DNA of 64,000 nt from Devosia sp. (GTDB taxonomy: Bacteria; Pseudomonadota; Alphaproteobacteria; Rhizobiales; Devosiaceae), in the NCBI RefSeq assembly GCF_017307495.1, contig NZ_JAFKHE010000015.1:62001-126000 (forward strand). The letters run 5' to 3'. Below the pieces are notes generated by a model that was not told the DNA's origin, searched no databases, and saw only the letters and a list, made by a program, of their open reading frames with translations. Made by a program: the position numbers and the translations under genes. Below, piece by piece: positions 1 through 10,295 of this stretch (position 1 is the stretch's first letter; every line of letters begins with the position of its first letter).

Positions 1-955
1 AGGGCGGGTTGGTCGAGTCGGCCCAGCGGGCATAGACATAGGCCTTGTCGTCGCGGAAGCCGGCGACGTGCGGCCAGCCATAGTTACCGCCGGGCACGAG
101 GATGTTCACCTCGTCGTCGGTCTTGGGGCCCTGCTCTGAGGCGTAGAGCGTGCCGTCCGGGCCGAAATCGATGCCCTGCATGTTGCGGTGGCCGTAGGTG
201 AAGACGTGGCTCTTCACCCCGTCGAGGACCGGGTTGTCGTCCGGGATCGAGCCGTCGAGGTTCAGCCGCAGCGACTTGCCCTGGTAGGCGATCCAGTTCT
301 TGCCGGCCATTTCGTCGGCGGTGGGCAGGCGTTGCGCCTCGATGGGGATGCACCAGTTGCCGAGCTGGTCCTTACCGCCGTCGCCGATGGTGTAGTAGAG
401 CTTGCCTTCCGGGCCGAACTTGAGGCGACCCGAGTTGTGGTCGTTCTTGCCGGGCATGCCGGAAATGAGGTCGACCGGGTCGGAAAGGGTGCCGCTCGCC
501 TTGTCGTAGGTGAGCCGGACGATCTTCACCCACAGGTCGTGATAGGGGCTGGCCGGGTCCTTCACCCAGGGGATGCCGCCGAGCGATTTGTCGACATAGG
601 TGTAGGAGGCATAGACGTAGTCGTGCCCGGTGCCCTGGAGCAGGCCGGGGTCCAGCGCCATGCCGAGCAGGCCATCCTGGCCGCCGGGGGCGGAGACCTC
701 ATCGATCTTGATGGCGACCTGCTTGCTGCCGTCGGCCGGGTTGACGCGGGTGATCTTGCCGCCGGTGCGCTCGGTGACCCAGAGCCAGTTGTCCGGCCCC
801 CAGGTGACCTCCCACGGGCTGTCGAGGCCGTCGGCCAGCACCTTCATCTCGAACTGCTTGGTGCCTGCGACCGCGGAGTCGGGGGTGCCCTGGGCGAGAA
901 CGGGGGCGGTTGCGAGCACCGCGAGAGCGAAGGCAAACGTTGCAGCAAATCTCAT
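1..955 (-). CDS. PQQ-dependent soluble aldose (glucose) dehydrogenase, partial
   Basis: The visible 318 residues are the N-terminal part of a GSDH-fold beta-propeller sugar dehydrogenase of the Asd/YliI kind; the gene runs off the window at base 1. Residues 1-22 form a Sec signal peptide ending ALA-Q-like, so the enzyme is periplasmic. Family motifs are present: a HNSGRLKFGPEGKLYY stretch, IGDGGKDQ, GHRNMQGIDFGPDG and GGNYGWPHVAG, which line the PQQ/calcium site. Such enzymes oxidise aldoses to lactones in the periplasm using PQQ. A GGAGGG ribosome-binding site lies just upstream of the ATG. It is separated by a hairpin from the next gene and is probably a separate unit. The exact sugar cannot be told. 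Confidence 0.85.
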   Translation of the reverse strand, partial: MRFAATFAFALAVLATAPVLAQGTPDSAVAGTKQFEMKVLADGLDSPWEVTWGPDNWLWVTERTGGKITRVNPADGSKQVAIKIDEVSAPGGQDGLLGMALDPGLLQGTGHDYVYASYTYVDKSLGGIPWVKDPASPYHDLWVKIVRLTYDKASGTLSDPVDLISGMPGKNDHNSGRLKFGPEGKLYYTIGDGGKDQLGNWCIPIEAQRLPTADEMAGKNWIAYQGKSLRLNLDGSIPDDNPVLDGVKSHVFTYGHRNMQGIDFGPDGTLYASEQGPKTDDEVNILVPGGNYGWPHVAGFRDDKAYVYARWADSTNPP

Positions 956-1039
956 GGCGTCCCTCCAATCATGAACAAGGATCAACCCCGGACGGGCCGT
1001 TCGGTTCCCGGCGGGCGAACAGGCAGGGGAGGGCGACGC

Positions 1040-1065
1040 GAGGCGGGCGCAGCGTCGCCCGCCTC
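1040..1065 (-). terminator. GC-rich hairpin downstream of the SDR gene
   Basis: A perfect 10-bp inverted repeat (GAGGCGGGCG / CGCCCGCCTC, 6-base loop) follows the SDR stop codon on the minus strand. It lacks a T-run, so it is a weak terminator or an mRNA 3'-end stabiliser. It separates the transporter operon from the PQQ dehydrogenase gene. Confidence 0.5.
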
Positions 1066-1073
1066 ACCCGAGG

Positions 1074-1901
1074 CTAGAGGTCGTGCTTCCAGCCGAGCAT
1101 GCGCTCGGCCTTGGAGGAGTTGAAGAAGGCCTTGCGGCCGCTCAGGTCGCCCTTGATCGGAATGCCCGGGAAGTACCTTGCAGCCGCCTCGAGGCTGGGG
1201 ATGTCGATGGTGGTGTCGGGCGCCACGATGTAGAAGGCCTCGTGGCCCTTGAACCTGCCCTCGAGGCTGAGGAGGCAGGCGCGCGCCGCCGCGTCGAAGC
1301 GGGTATAGGCGAAGAGGTGCTTCTTGGGCTCGGGCGCGTCCGGGGTGAAGTTGCGCGCCGCAAGCTCGCGCTCGGGCACGACCCAGTGGAAGCGCATCGA
1401 GGCGATGGAGATGTCGTCCCAGCGGCGGGCGAAGGCGTCGGCCTGGGCCTCGCAGATCCACTTTGAGAGACTGTAGGGCTCCTCGGAGTAGTTGGCATGC
1501 TCCTCGTCGATCGGCAGGTAGTCGTAGTGCGGGTCGCGGCTGTAGGAATGGCCGATGGCGTTGACGCTCGAGGCCTGGCAGATGCGCATGATGCCGTTGT
1601 CGACGGCGGCCTGGAGCGCGTTGTAGCTGCCCACGACGTTGTTGTTGTGGACGACGTGATCCGGATGCCGGCCGGGCGAAGGGATGGCCGCCATGTGAAT
1701 GACGGCGTCGCAGCCGGCGAAGGCGGCGACGAGCTTGTCGAATTCATCCATGTCGGCCTGGATGAAATGCAGGTCCCTGGTCTCCTCGGTCTCGGGCGCG
1801 GCGACGCGGTCGATGCAGACGAGATCGTGGCCCTGCTTGCGGGCTTCCTTGATGATGGCGCGGCCGATGCCGCCGGATGAACCGGTGAGTGCGATCTTCA
1901 T
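1074..1901 (-). CDS. NAD(P)-dependent epimerase/dehydratase family (extended SDR)
   Basis: A 275-residue Rossmann protein. The cofactor loop is TGSSGGIG at residues 6-13, and the catalytic YSLSK (YxxxK) is present with an upstream ASSVNAIG serine region, so the active site looks intact. Length and layout resemble extended SDRs such as uronate dehydrogenase or UDP-sugar epimerases, but I do not see a diagnostic substrate motif. It lies 9 bases downstream of the mannonate-dehydratase-like gene and is the last gene of the importer operon. A role in oxidising or epimerising the imported sugar is inferred; uronate dehydrogenase is one possibility given its neighbour. Confidence 0.75.
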   Translation of the reverse strand: MKIALTGSSGGIGRAIIKEARKQGHDLVCIDRVAAPETEETRDLHFIQADMDEFDKLVAAFAGCDAVIHMAAIPSPGRHPDHVVHNNNVVGSYNALQAAVDNGIMRICQASSVNAIGHSYSRDPHYDYLPIDEEHANYSEEPYSLSKWICEAQADAFARRWDDISIASMRFHWVVPERELAARNFTPDAPEPKKHLFAYTRFDAAARACLLSLEGRFKGHEAFYIVAPDTTIDIPSLEAAARYFPGIPIKGDLSGRKAFFNSSKAERMLGWKHDL

Positions 1902-1910
1902 GACGATGTC

Positions 1911-2873
1911 TCAGTTCGAATAGACGGCTTCGTGGAGGCCGCGGATGTAGCCGATGGCGTAGAGGCGGCCGAAGGCGGAGTAGCCGGCGTTCTCGTTGCT
2001 GTCGCCTTCGACGGTGGGGACGTGGTCGGGGCGCAGCACGCCGTCGAAGCCGATGTCCCTGTACGCCTTCATGGTGGCGAGCATGTCGGTCTTGCCGGCG
2101 TCGTGCCAGGTCTCCTGGAAGTTGGTCGGCACGCCCTTGACGTCGCGGAAGTGCACGAAGCTGATCTTCTTGCCGAACTTGCGGATCTCGCGCGGCAGGT
2201 CGTCGGTCATCAGGGTGAAGTTGCCCTGGCAGAGCGTGATGGTGTTGTAGTCGGACGGCAGCATGTCGACGAGGCGCTGGTAGTTCGGGATGGTGCGCAT
2301 GATGCGCGACACGCCCTTGATCGGGGTGATCGGCGGATCATCGGGGTGCATCGAGAGCTTGACGCCGGCCTTCTCGGCAACGGGCAGCACGCGGCGCAGG
2401 AAGTATTCCAGCGTCTCCCAGAGCTTTTCCTCGCTGATCGGTGGGTTGGAGGTGATGTCGTCGGGCACGTCGTCGACGTTGAAGCTCGTGACCACCGAGC
2501 CGCCACGGCTGGGGGTCGCCATATTGGTGCGCACCCAGTTGAAGTCGGTCATCCACTCATAACACCAGACCGGGATGCCGAGCTTGCCCATGTTGGTGAT
2601 CAGTTCGCAGACGACGTCGATCTCCTCGTCGCGCCCCTCGAGGCCGCGCTTGGCCTTGTTGAGCGGGGGGCGGGACTCGATGACGCGGATCTCGAAGCCG
2701 CCGTCGGCATAGGTGTCCTTCATGCGCTGCAGTGCCGAGAGCGAACTGACGCGCTCGCCGGCCTGCAGGGTATCGAAGGGAAGGCCGGCGACGGCCAGGT
2801 CGACGCCCGCCTGCTTGGCCAGCTTCCACAGCGGCTGCGGCTTGGGGGGAATGAACTCGGCGATTTCAAGCAT
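1911..2873 (-). CDS. Mannonate dehydratase-like protein (UxuA family)
   Basis: A 320-residue TIM-barrel protein of the UxuA family, which dehydrates D-mannonate to 2-keto-3-deoxy-D-gluconate in hexuronate breakdown. Family features: a SMHPDDPP segment near residue 175 (metal-binding His), the CQGNF segment, SFVHFRDVKG, and the near-C-terminal LRPDHVP motif whose Asp and His bind the metal. It is somewhat shorter than E. coli UxuA (about 394 residues), as is common for UxuA-like proteins outside enterics. It sits directly behind the ABC importer genes, so the importer probably brings in a uronate-containing or related oligosaccharide. Substrate remains inferred. Confidence 0.85.
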   Translation of the reverse strand: MLEIAEFIPPKPQPLWKLAKQAGVDLAVAGLPFDTLQAGERVSSLSALQRMKDTYADGGFEIRVIESRPPLNKAKRGLEGRDEEIDVVCELITNMGKLGIPVWCYEWMTDFNWVRTNMATPSRGGSVVTSFNVDDVPDDITSNPPISEEKLWETLEYFLRRVLPVAEKAGVKLSMHPDDPPITPIKGVSRIMRTIPNYQRLVDMLPSDYNTITLCQGNFTLMTDDLPREIRKFGKKISFVHFRDVKGVPTNFQETWHDAGKTDMLATMKAYRDIGFDGVLRPDHVPTVEGDSNENAGYSAFGRLYAIGYIRGLHEAVYSN

Positions 2874-2926
2874 CTTCGTATCCTAATGCGACGAGGCCAA
2901 GCCGCGGCGAGGCGGCTGGCGAATGA

Positions 2927-2948
2927 GGCCCGGGCGCTGGACCGGGCC
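2927..2948 (-). other. Intercistronic hairpin
   Basis: Inverted repeat GGCCCGG / CCGGGCC with an 8-base loop lies in the 99-base gap between the last ABC ATPase gene and the mannonate-dehydratase-like gene. There is no T-run. It may adjust mRNA stability between the transport and catabolic parts of the operon. Confidence 0.4.
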
Positions 2949-2972
2949 AGAACGGGGAGAGCGGCGGAGCGC

Positions 2973-3831
2973 CTAGGGCGTGGGCGCCTCCGCACGGAAC
3001 TGGTCCTGCGACTCCTGCGACCGGATCGAGTGCTGGCCCCATTTCTGGTCGAGATTGGGCCACGGGATCGAGTCGACGAGCAGGCGCGTATAGGCGTGCT
3101 GCGGGTTGCGGATGACGCTCTCGACGTCGCCCTTCTCGACCACGTCGCCCCGGTAGAGGACGGTGATGGAGTCGGCGACGTGGTAGGCGGTGGTCAGGTC
3201 ATGGGTGATGTAGATGATGGTCACGCCGTGGTCGCGGTGCATGTTCTTGAGCGACTCGAGGATGTTGGCGCGCAGCGAGGCATCCACCATCGACACCGGT
3301 TCGTCGGCGATCAGCAGACGGGGCTTGAGCAGCAGCGCGCGTGCGACATTGATGCGCTGGCGCTGGCCGCCCGAGAGCTGGTGCGGGAAGCGCCCGAGCA
3401 CGTCCTCGGGGCGCAGGCCCACGGCCGTCAGGGCCTCGTGCATCTTGTCGCGGGCGTCCTTGCCGGACTTGGCGAGCTTGAACTGCTTGATCGGCACGGT
3501 GAGCAGGTGATCGACCGTGTAGAACGGGTTGAACACCGCGAACGGATCCTGGAACACGGCCTGCACCTCGCGGCGGTAGGCGATGCGATCGGGACCGCGC
3601 AGGGTGGTGATGTTCTGGCCTCGGTAGAGGATCTCGCCGGTGGTCGGCGCGATGAAGCCGAGCAGCAGCATGGCGAGCGTGGTCTTGCCCGAGCCGGACT
3701 CGCCGGCGACGGTCAGGATGGTCGGCTCGTCTTCCTTCAGCGTCAGCGAGAAGTCCTTGAGCGCGATCTTGGCGTGCGAGGACAGCAGGCCGCGCTGGTA
3801 GACCTTGGTAACGTTCCTGATTTCCAGCAGG

Positions 3832-3839
<8 letters not shown>
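2973..3839 (-). CDS. ABC transporter ATP-binding protein, OppF/DppF type
   Basis: A 288-residue nucleotide-binding subunit of a peptide/oligosaccharide (PepT) importer. Walker A GESGSGKTT is at residues 46-54, the Q-loop is at VFQDPFAVFNPF near 95-106, the signature LSGGQ is at 155-159, and Walker B LLIADEP follows at about 176. Unlike most members it ends soon after the core (SIPWP...) and lacks the C-terminal cysteine motif (CxFxPRCP) that the sister subunits in this window keep. It overlaps the preceding ATPase gene by 8 bases, so the two are translated together. It should form the heterodimeric motor with the upstream subunit. Confidence 0.92.
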
Positions 3840-4868
<1,029 letters not shown>

Positions 4869-4869
<1 letters not shown>

Positions 4870-5777
4870 TACTCCGTCCGCCGCACGCGCGGATTGGCCA
4901 GTTCGTCGAGGCCCATGTTGATGAGGGCGAGCGAGCCGAGGATCAGGATCATCGCGACCGAAGGCGCGATCGGCCACCACCACCAGCCGTTGAAGAAGGC
5001 GCCCTGCAGCTGCGCGGCCCAGATGATGTTGCCGAGCAGGGGCTCGCGCAGCGGGCCGAGGCCGAGCACGGCGAGGTAGAAGGACGCGAACACGGCGGAG
5101 AACACCTGGCCCACGAACGCCGCTGCGATGAACGGCAGCAGGTTGGGCAGGATCTCCTTGAAGATGATCGACAGGTCCCCGACGCCGCTGAGCTTGGCGA
5201 CGGCGACGAACTGGCGCTCCTTCATGGTGAGCACCTGGGCGCGGATGACGAGCGTCGGCCCCATCCAGGCGAGCATCACGACGATCAGCGCCATGGTGAT
5301 GATGGTGACGTCGCGCTTGTCGAGCGAGCCGGCGACGACGACCTGGATCAGCAGCACGGGGATCGGGGTCAGGATCTGGCAGACGGTGCGGATGGTCGAA
5401 TCCACCCAGCCGCCGAAATAGGCCGAGATGAAGCCGAGCACGACGCCGATGAAGGTGCCGAGGCCGCCGGCGATGACGCCGATCACCGCCGTCTGCCACA
5501 TGCCCACCACCATGGCGGCGAGCAGGTTGCGCCCGAAGAAATCGGTGCCGAACGGGTATTGCAGGCTCGGCGGCTTCTTGGTCGCGACGGACAGCGGATA
5601 GGCCTGCTTGGGATTGATCACCATCATGCCGATGACGGTGAACAGGATCAGCGCGATCAGGATGGCGAGGCCGATGGCCAGGCCCCGGTTGCGGTTGAAG
5701 TAGCGCAGCAGGAGCGTGAGGCGGCCGGGCTGCCGGACGTCTGCTTCAGGGGCCGCAGTTGCAACGATCGTGGTCAA
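4869..5777 (-). CDS. ABC transporter permease, OppC/DppC type
   Basis: A 302-residue inner-membrane permease. It has a cytoplasmic N-terminus, a first membrane segment at about residues 32-54 (GLAIGLAILIALILFTVIG), a periplasmic loop with the family motif YPFGTDFFGRNLL, and then the BPD_transp_1 core with five more segments. The EAA-type loop (VAKLSGVGDLSIIFKEILPNLLP) contacts the ATPases. It has a 1-base overlap with the downstream OppD-type gene and a 12-base gap to the OppB-type gene upstream, as in a single operon. Confidence 0.92.
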
Positions 5778-5789
5778 TTGTCCGGGCTC

Positions 5790-6791
5790 CTACTGATTGT
5801 TGCGCACGCGCGGGTCGAGCAGCGGGTAGATGAACTCGAGCACGGCCATGAGCACGGCGATGGCGATCGTGATGAACAGCACGATGCCGTAGATGGTTGG
5901 GAAGTCATTCGACTTGATGGCGTTCTGCAGCACCGTGCCGAGACCGGGCAGACCAAAGATGCCTTCGACGATGATGGCGGAGGTGACGACCGTGCCGAGC
6001 GCGAGCGCGAGGCCCGTCACCTGCGGCAGCAGGGTGTTGCGCAGGTAGTAGTCGCGGAAGATGCGACCGCCGGTCAGGCCCTTGTGCTCGGCAAAGTTGA
6101 CGTAGTCCTCGCCCTGGATGGTGACGCCCATGCCGCGCATCGACAGCACCCAGCCGCCGACGGAACCGAGGATGAGCGCCAGCGCCGGCAGCATCTGGTG
6201 CTTGAGCAGGTCGAGGGCGAATTCCCACGACCAGTTCGGCACGGTGCCGATCGAGTAGGCGCCGCCAAGCGGCAGGAGTTTCAAGCGGAAGCCGATGAAG
6301 AACAGCAGCAGCACGCCCATGATGACGGGGGGCACGCCGGTCAGCAGCACGAAGGGCGTGGCGATCGAGCGCAGCCAGCGCGGCGCCTTCGGCCAGGCCG
6401 AGACGGCGCCGAGCAGGTTGCCGATGATGAAGCTGAGGATCGTGGTGACGAGCAGCAGGAAGAATGTCCAGGGCAGGGCCTGGGCGATGATGTCGGTGAC
6501 GGTCGACGGATAGCGGTTCAGCGAGTAGCCGAAATCCATGCGGACGATGTTGCCGAGATAGCTCCAGTACTGCTCCAGCAGCGGCTTATCGAGGCCGAAC
6601 TGCTGGTTCATGTTGGCGATGATCTTCTCGAGGTCGCCCGGCGAGAAGCCGCCGGAGCGCGCCAGCTCGGCGAAGCGCTCACGGATGGCGTTACGGGGCG
6701 AGAGGCGAGGGATGAAGAATACGATCGTCGATGCGGCCCAAATGACCAGAACCAGGAAGGAAAGGCGCTTTGCGATCAGCTTGAAGTTCAC
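5790..6791 (-). CDS. ABC transporter permease, OppB/DppB type
   Basis: A 333-residue permease and partner of the OppC-type subunit. The open frame extends upstream of the gene, but I place the start at GTG (6791-6789): a GGAG Shine-Dalgarno lies 8 bases upstream and the product begins MNFKLIAKRLSFLVLVIW, which is the standard first membrane helix for this family. Family features include FIPRLSPRN, GYSLNRYPSTV and the EAA loop around NFAEHKGLTGGRIFRDYYLRN. A 10-bp hairpin separates it from the upstream binding-protein gene. Confidence 0.9.
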   Translation of the reverse strand: MNFKLIAKRLSFLVLVIWAASTIVFFIPRLSPRNAIRERFAELARSGGFSPGDLEKIIANMNQQFGLDKPLLEQYWSYLGNIVRMDFGYSLNRYPSTVTDIIAQALPWTFFLLLVTTILSFIIGNLLGAVSAWPKAPRWLRSIATPFVLLTGVPPVIMGVLLLFFIGFRLKLLPLGGAYSIGTVPNWSWEFALDLLKHQMLPALALILGSVGGWVLSMRGMGVTIQGEDYVNFAEHKGLTGGRIFRDYYLRNTLLPQVTGLALALGTVVTSAIIVEGIFGLPGLGTVLQNAIKSNDFPTIYGIVLFITIAIAVLMAVLEFIYPLLDPRVRNNQ

Positions 6792-6819
6792 TTGGGCAAC
6801 TCCGGCACCAGAAAGTGGG

Positions 6820-6843
6820 GGAGTGCGCGCGGACGCGCACTCC
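6820..6843 (-). other. Hairpin between binding-protein and permease genes
   Basis: A perfect 10-bp stem (GGAGTGCGCG / CGCGCACTCC) with a 4-base loop sits in the 68-base gap after the solute-binding-protein gene. With no T-run it probably shields the upstream mRNA from 3' decay or causes partial termination, so that the binding protein is made in excess over the membrane subunits. Confidence 0.6.
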
Positions 6844-6859
6844 GATGTCGTTTCGTTGC

Positions 6860-8662
6860 TTACTGCGCGCCGGTCGGCTGCAGCGAGGTGATGACCAGGG
6901 TACCGGTCTGGGCCCAGAAGGCGCCGTTCGTGCCCATCGCCGGGTTGGCCTGGGTCGGCCAGTTTTTCCAGTAGTGCTGGTTGTAGGCGATGCGGTGCAG
7001 CCACTGGATGATCGGAACGTCAATCTGGTCACGCCAGTAGATGCCCAGGGCCTTGGCAGCGCCTTCCTGGAACTTCGGATCGTCGGACGAGAGCGGGGCG
7101 ATCGAGTCGAGGATCTGGTCGAACTCCGGGTTCTTGTAGCGCGAGAACCGGTTGTTGCCGGCCGAAGTGCCGATGGCGTTGCTGTACTTGCCGTGGAAGA
7201 GGTTCAGGGCCTCGAACGGGTCGTAGAGCGAAGCGCCGTGGCCGAACATGTAGAAGCCGGCCTTGCCGTCGGCCATGTTCTGGTAGGCGTCAGGACCGAA
7301 GTTGATGGCGGCATCGAAGCCACCCTGGCGGAGCATTTCGACCAGGATCGGGACGATATCGCTATGGATGCCTTCGAAGCCCTGGATGGTGCCGTCGATG
7401 GTCTTGCCGTCCTTCTCCCACAGGCCGTCGCCGTTCATGGTGAAGCCGGCTTCCTCCATGAGCTTCTTGCTCTCTTCGGGATCGAACTTGCCGGGCTGGT
7501 ACTGCTCCTCGAGCGCCTTGACGGCGGGCGAGTCGGCGAAGGCCTGCAGGTTCGGGTAGAGCGGGAACGGGTAGATGGTCGCGATCTTGGCGCCGTCATA
7601 GAGGACGTCGTTGATCTGGTCGCGGTTGATCACCAGGCTGATGGCCCGACGGACCCGCGGGTCGTTGTAGGGCTCGAGCTGGGTGTTCATCCACAGCGAG
7701 TTCGGCCACCAGTCGAGATAGCCGTAGGGCGACTCGCTGCCGGTATGCGTCGTGATCTCGGGGTTCTGGGCAAGGATGTTGCCGATCACCGAGGAACGCA
7801 TGTCGAGCGCGGAGTCGAACTCGTTGTTCACGACGCGCTGGGCGACCGTGTCCATCGAGACGCCGGTGATGTTGGCGATGACGATGCGCTTGACGGCAGG
7901 CTCGGCGATACGGCCGGCCGCGACCGCCCACCAGTCGGGACGGTAGTCGAAGATCTTCTGGTTGGCGTTCCACGCCTTCAGGTCATACGGACCCGAGTGC
8001 GGGATATCGACGCTGCCGGGCGCCATGTTGACGTCGGGCTGCTGGCTCAGCCAGTGCTCCGGAACGATCGGAATACCGGTGTCGAACTTCTCGGTCAGCA
8101 CTTCGAACTTGAAGCGCGGCGCCGGGACCTTGAACGTCACCTTGACCGTCTGGTCGTCGACGATGTCGGTCGACTGCACGAACTGGTCGAAGTGCGCGTG
8201 GTAGGGCAGCTTGTCATTGTTGAGCTGGCCGTCGAACGTGTACTTCACGTCCTTGGCCGTGACCGGCTGGCCGTCGCTCCACTTGGCACCCGGGTTCAGC
8301 TTGATCTCGAGCGCGGTGAAGGTGTTGTCGGTGTATTCCATGCTGTCGGCCAGCCACGGAATGTACTCGCCCTTGAAGATGGCGAAGTACATCAGCGGCT
8401 CCCACATGAAGACGTTGCCTTCCTGGTGGGTGTAGCCGGGCAGGGCCCAGGGGTTGGTCACGCCGATCGGCGAGGATGCAGCAACGCCCCAGCCGAGCAC
8501 GACGGTCTGGTTGCGCGGCACATCCGGAAGCGGCGTGGCCGGAACGATTTCCTTGGGCGCAGTCGCGGCGAGGCCGGTGGCCTCCTGCGCGCTGGCCGCC
8601 ATCGGCGCGGCCAGCGTCATCGCTGCCAGCGCTGCGGCTGTTAGTAGTTTCAGTTTGACCAT
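6860..8662 (-). CDS. ABC transporter solute-binding protein, family 5 (peptide/oligosaccharide)
   Basis: A 600-residue periplasmic binding protein. The start is the ATG at 8662, preceded by GGGAGAA at 8 bases and followed by a clear Sec signal peptide (MVKLKLLTAAALAAMTLAA...ASAQ); the longer open frame upstream is not coding. The SBP_bac_5 pattern is present: WEPLMYF near the N-terminus, then LNPGAKWSDGQPVTAKDVKYTFD, and later DPRVRRAISLVINRDQIN. Family members bind peptides, but in rhizobia-like bacteria many bind oligosaccharides. Linkage to sugar-acid enzymes makes a sugar ligand more likely here. It is the first gene of the operon. Confidence 0.92.
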   Translation of the reverse strand: MVKLKLLTAAALAAMTLAAPMAASAQEATGLAATAPKEIVPATPLPDVPRNQTVVLGWGVAASSPIGVTNPWALPGYTHQEGNVFMWEPLMYFAIFKGEYIPWLADSMEYTDNTFTALEIKLNPGAKWSDGQPVTAKDVKYTFDGQLNNDKLPYHAHFDQFVQSTDIVDDQTVKVTFKVPAPRFKFEVLTEKFDTGIPIVPEHWLSQQPDVNMAPGSVDIPHSGPYDLKAWNANQKIFDYRPDWWAVAAGRIAEPAVKRIVIANITGVSMDTVAQRVVNNEFDSALDMRSSVIGNILAQNPEITTHTGSESPYGYLDWWPNSLWMNTQLEPYNDPRVRRAISLVINRDQINDVLYDGAKIATIYPFPLYPNLQAFADSPAVKALEEQYQPGKFDPEESKKLMEEAGFTMNGDGLWEKDGKTIDGTIQGFEGIHSDIVPILVEMLRQGGFDAAINFGPDAYQNMADGKAGFYMFGHGASLYDPFEALNLFHGKYSNAIGTSAGNNRFSRYKNPEFDQILDSIAPLSSDDPKFQEGAAKALGIYWRDQIDVPIIQWLHRIAYNQHYWKNWPTQANPAMGTNGAFWAQTGTLVITSLQPTGAQ

Positions 8663-9342
8663 GTGACAGATTCTCCCTTGACTGTCAGAGGAAAGCATCG
8701 GCCACCCACGGCGGGTGGCTTGTATTTGATGAAGCGGCCTGTATGGCCTTTGTGTTCTCCTCACCTCCAAGATAGACTGGCCATCTTGTTTCTGCGGTGC
8801 GGGAAAACCGGCCAATGCGAGCCTCAGGGCTCGCGAACACCATGCGCCGTCATCCGCGGCCCCGTTCGGGGCCGTTCTCGGGGCCGTGCGAGCAGCGTGC
8901 AGGCGGCGCGGGCCCGATCGGGCGCGGCGCGCATCGCCCTGCCTGACGGGGTCAGGCAGCGGTCAGAGCGGACCTGCTGTTGCTGGCACTGCCCATGGGA
9001 CAGCTAGATGGTACCCTGCGGCATTGGCTTGGCGTCTCCCCCACCATCGGCCTCCGCTCCCTCCAGAGCGGCCTGGCCATTTCCTCCAATATTCTCAAGC
9101 GTTAAACGGCGGATTCAGGTGAGTCAACAGCTGGAATGGTAGATGGTGATGCCGACCTCGGCCGCGTGCGCCGTCCCCCGGCGGAAGCGCTTTGAAACTA
9201 TGAGGTTTTTTCGATCGGTGGCCGGATTGTATCAGATTCACAAAATAATGTGCGAAATGACCGCAAGGCGTGAATGGGCCGAAATCGATTGCGTTGAGCC
9301 CCGAGCAGAGCGCCCGCGCGCCCTTTCCCCACGGCGACCGGA
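8663..9342. promoter_or_regulatory. Long upstream regulatory region of the first importer operon
   Basis: There is no convincing gene in these 680 bases. The region holds several structures: a 7-bp hairpin at 8701-8719 in the leader, CGGCCCC/GGGGCCG at 8857-8874, and a perfect 9-bp stem CTGCCTGAC/GTCAGGCAG with a 3-base loop at 8939-8959. A LacI-type AAGCGCTT palindrome lies at 9185-9192 and an AT-rich stretch around 9225-9255 may hold the minus-strand promoter. The leader of the binding-protein gene would then be several hundred bases long. Confidence 0.5.
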
Positions 9343-9373
9343 CAAAAAGGGCGCCGGAGGCAATCCGGCGCCC
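9343..9373 (-). terminator. Rho-independent terminator of the CUT1 sugar importer operon
   Basis: On the minus strand, a 10-bp perfect stem (arms 9364-9373 and 9349-9358, 5-base loop) is followed directly by TTTTT. It lies 22 bases beyond the stop of the last permease gene, so it ends the importer transcript. Confidence 0.88.
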
Positions 9374-9395
9374 GGGGTGCCTGCGGGGGCGGAGT

Positions 9396-10295
9396 TCAGC
9401 CCTTGATGCCGGCCGACAGCATGATGGCCTCGGTCACGCGGCGCTGGAAGATGAGGTAGACGATCGCCACGGGCAGGCCGGCGAGGATGGCGCTGCCGAG
9501 GTCGCGGGCATACTTCACCCCGAAGGCGTCGGTGACCTGCGTGATGCCGACCGTCACGTTCATCATCTGCTCGTCGGTGACGGCAAGGAACGGCCACAGG
9601 AACTGGTTCCAGGCGCCGATGAAGGTGATGATGGCCAGCGCGGTGGTGATGCCCCAGTTCATCGGCAGGTAGAGCCGGAAGAACATCTGGAACTCGTTGG
9701 CGTTGTCGATCGTGGCGGCCTCGCGCAGCTCCTTGGGCACGCTGTCGAAGAACTGCTTGTAGATGATGACGGTCACCGGGCCGTAGACCAGCTGCGGCAG
9801 GATCACGCCCAGCCAGGTGTTGAACAGCTTGAACTGGCTGATCAGCACGAAGTGGTTCACGATCAGGGCCGGAATGGGGATCATGAAGCTGGCGAGGATG
9901 ATCCACCACAGGATGCGGCGGCCGGGGAACCTCAGCTGGCTGATGGCGTAGCCGGCGAGGGCCGAGATCATCACCACGAGCACCGTCACGGACACGGCGG
10001 TGACGAGCGAGTTGATGTACCAGGTGCCGATCTTGGTGTTGAACAGCACGTGCGTATAGGCGTCGAGCGTGAAGCGCTGCGGCCAGAGCTGGATGCCCGG
10101 CTGGACGATGTCGTTCTCGACCTTGAGGGTGGTCACCACCGCCCAGTAGAGCGGGAAGGCCCAGAAGATGGCGCCCAGCACGGTGATGACCGTGGCGATG
10201 AGGCCGCCGATGTTCAGCGCATTGATGAGCTTGCGCCGGCGCGGGCTGAGGCCCGCGATCTCGCCGGCGGCGGGGGTGGAAGCGACCGAGCTCAT
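9396..10295 (-). CDS. ABC sugar transporter permease, MalG/UgpE type (CUT1)
   Basis: A 299-residue permease. The start is the ATG at 10295, which overlaps the preceding gene's stop as ATGA; the frame open further upstream is a shadow. The N-terminal hydrophobic segment is at about residues 28-52, then comes FNTKIGTWYINSLVTAVSVTV, typical of the start of the BPD_transp_1 domain. The EAA loop is EAATIDNANEFQMFFRLYLPMNWG, followed by conserved ...AWNQFLWPF. It forms the channel with the MalF-type subunit; a strong terminator follows. Confidence 0.92.
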   Translation of the reverse strand: MSSVASTPAAGEIAGLSPRRRKLINALNIGGLIATVITVLGAIFWAFPLYWAVVTTLKVENDIVQPGIQLWPQRFTLDAYTHVLFNTKIGTWYINSLVTAVSVTVLVVMISALAGYAISQLRFPGRRILWWIILASFMIPIPALIVNHFVLISQFKLFNTWLGVILPQLVYGPVTVIIYKQFFDSVPKELREAATIDNANEFQMFFRLYLPMNWGITTALAIITFIGAWNQFLWPFLAVTDEQMMNVTVGITQVTDAFGVKYARDLGSAILAGLPVAIVYLIFQRRVTEAIMLSAGIKG

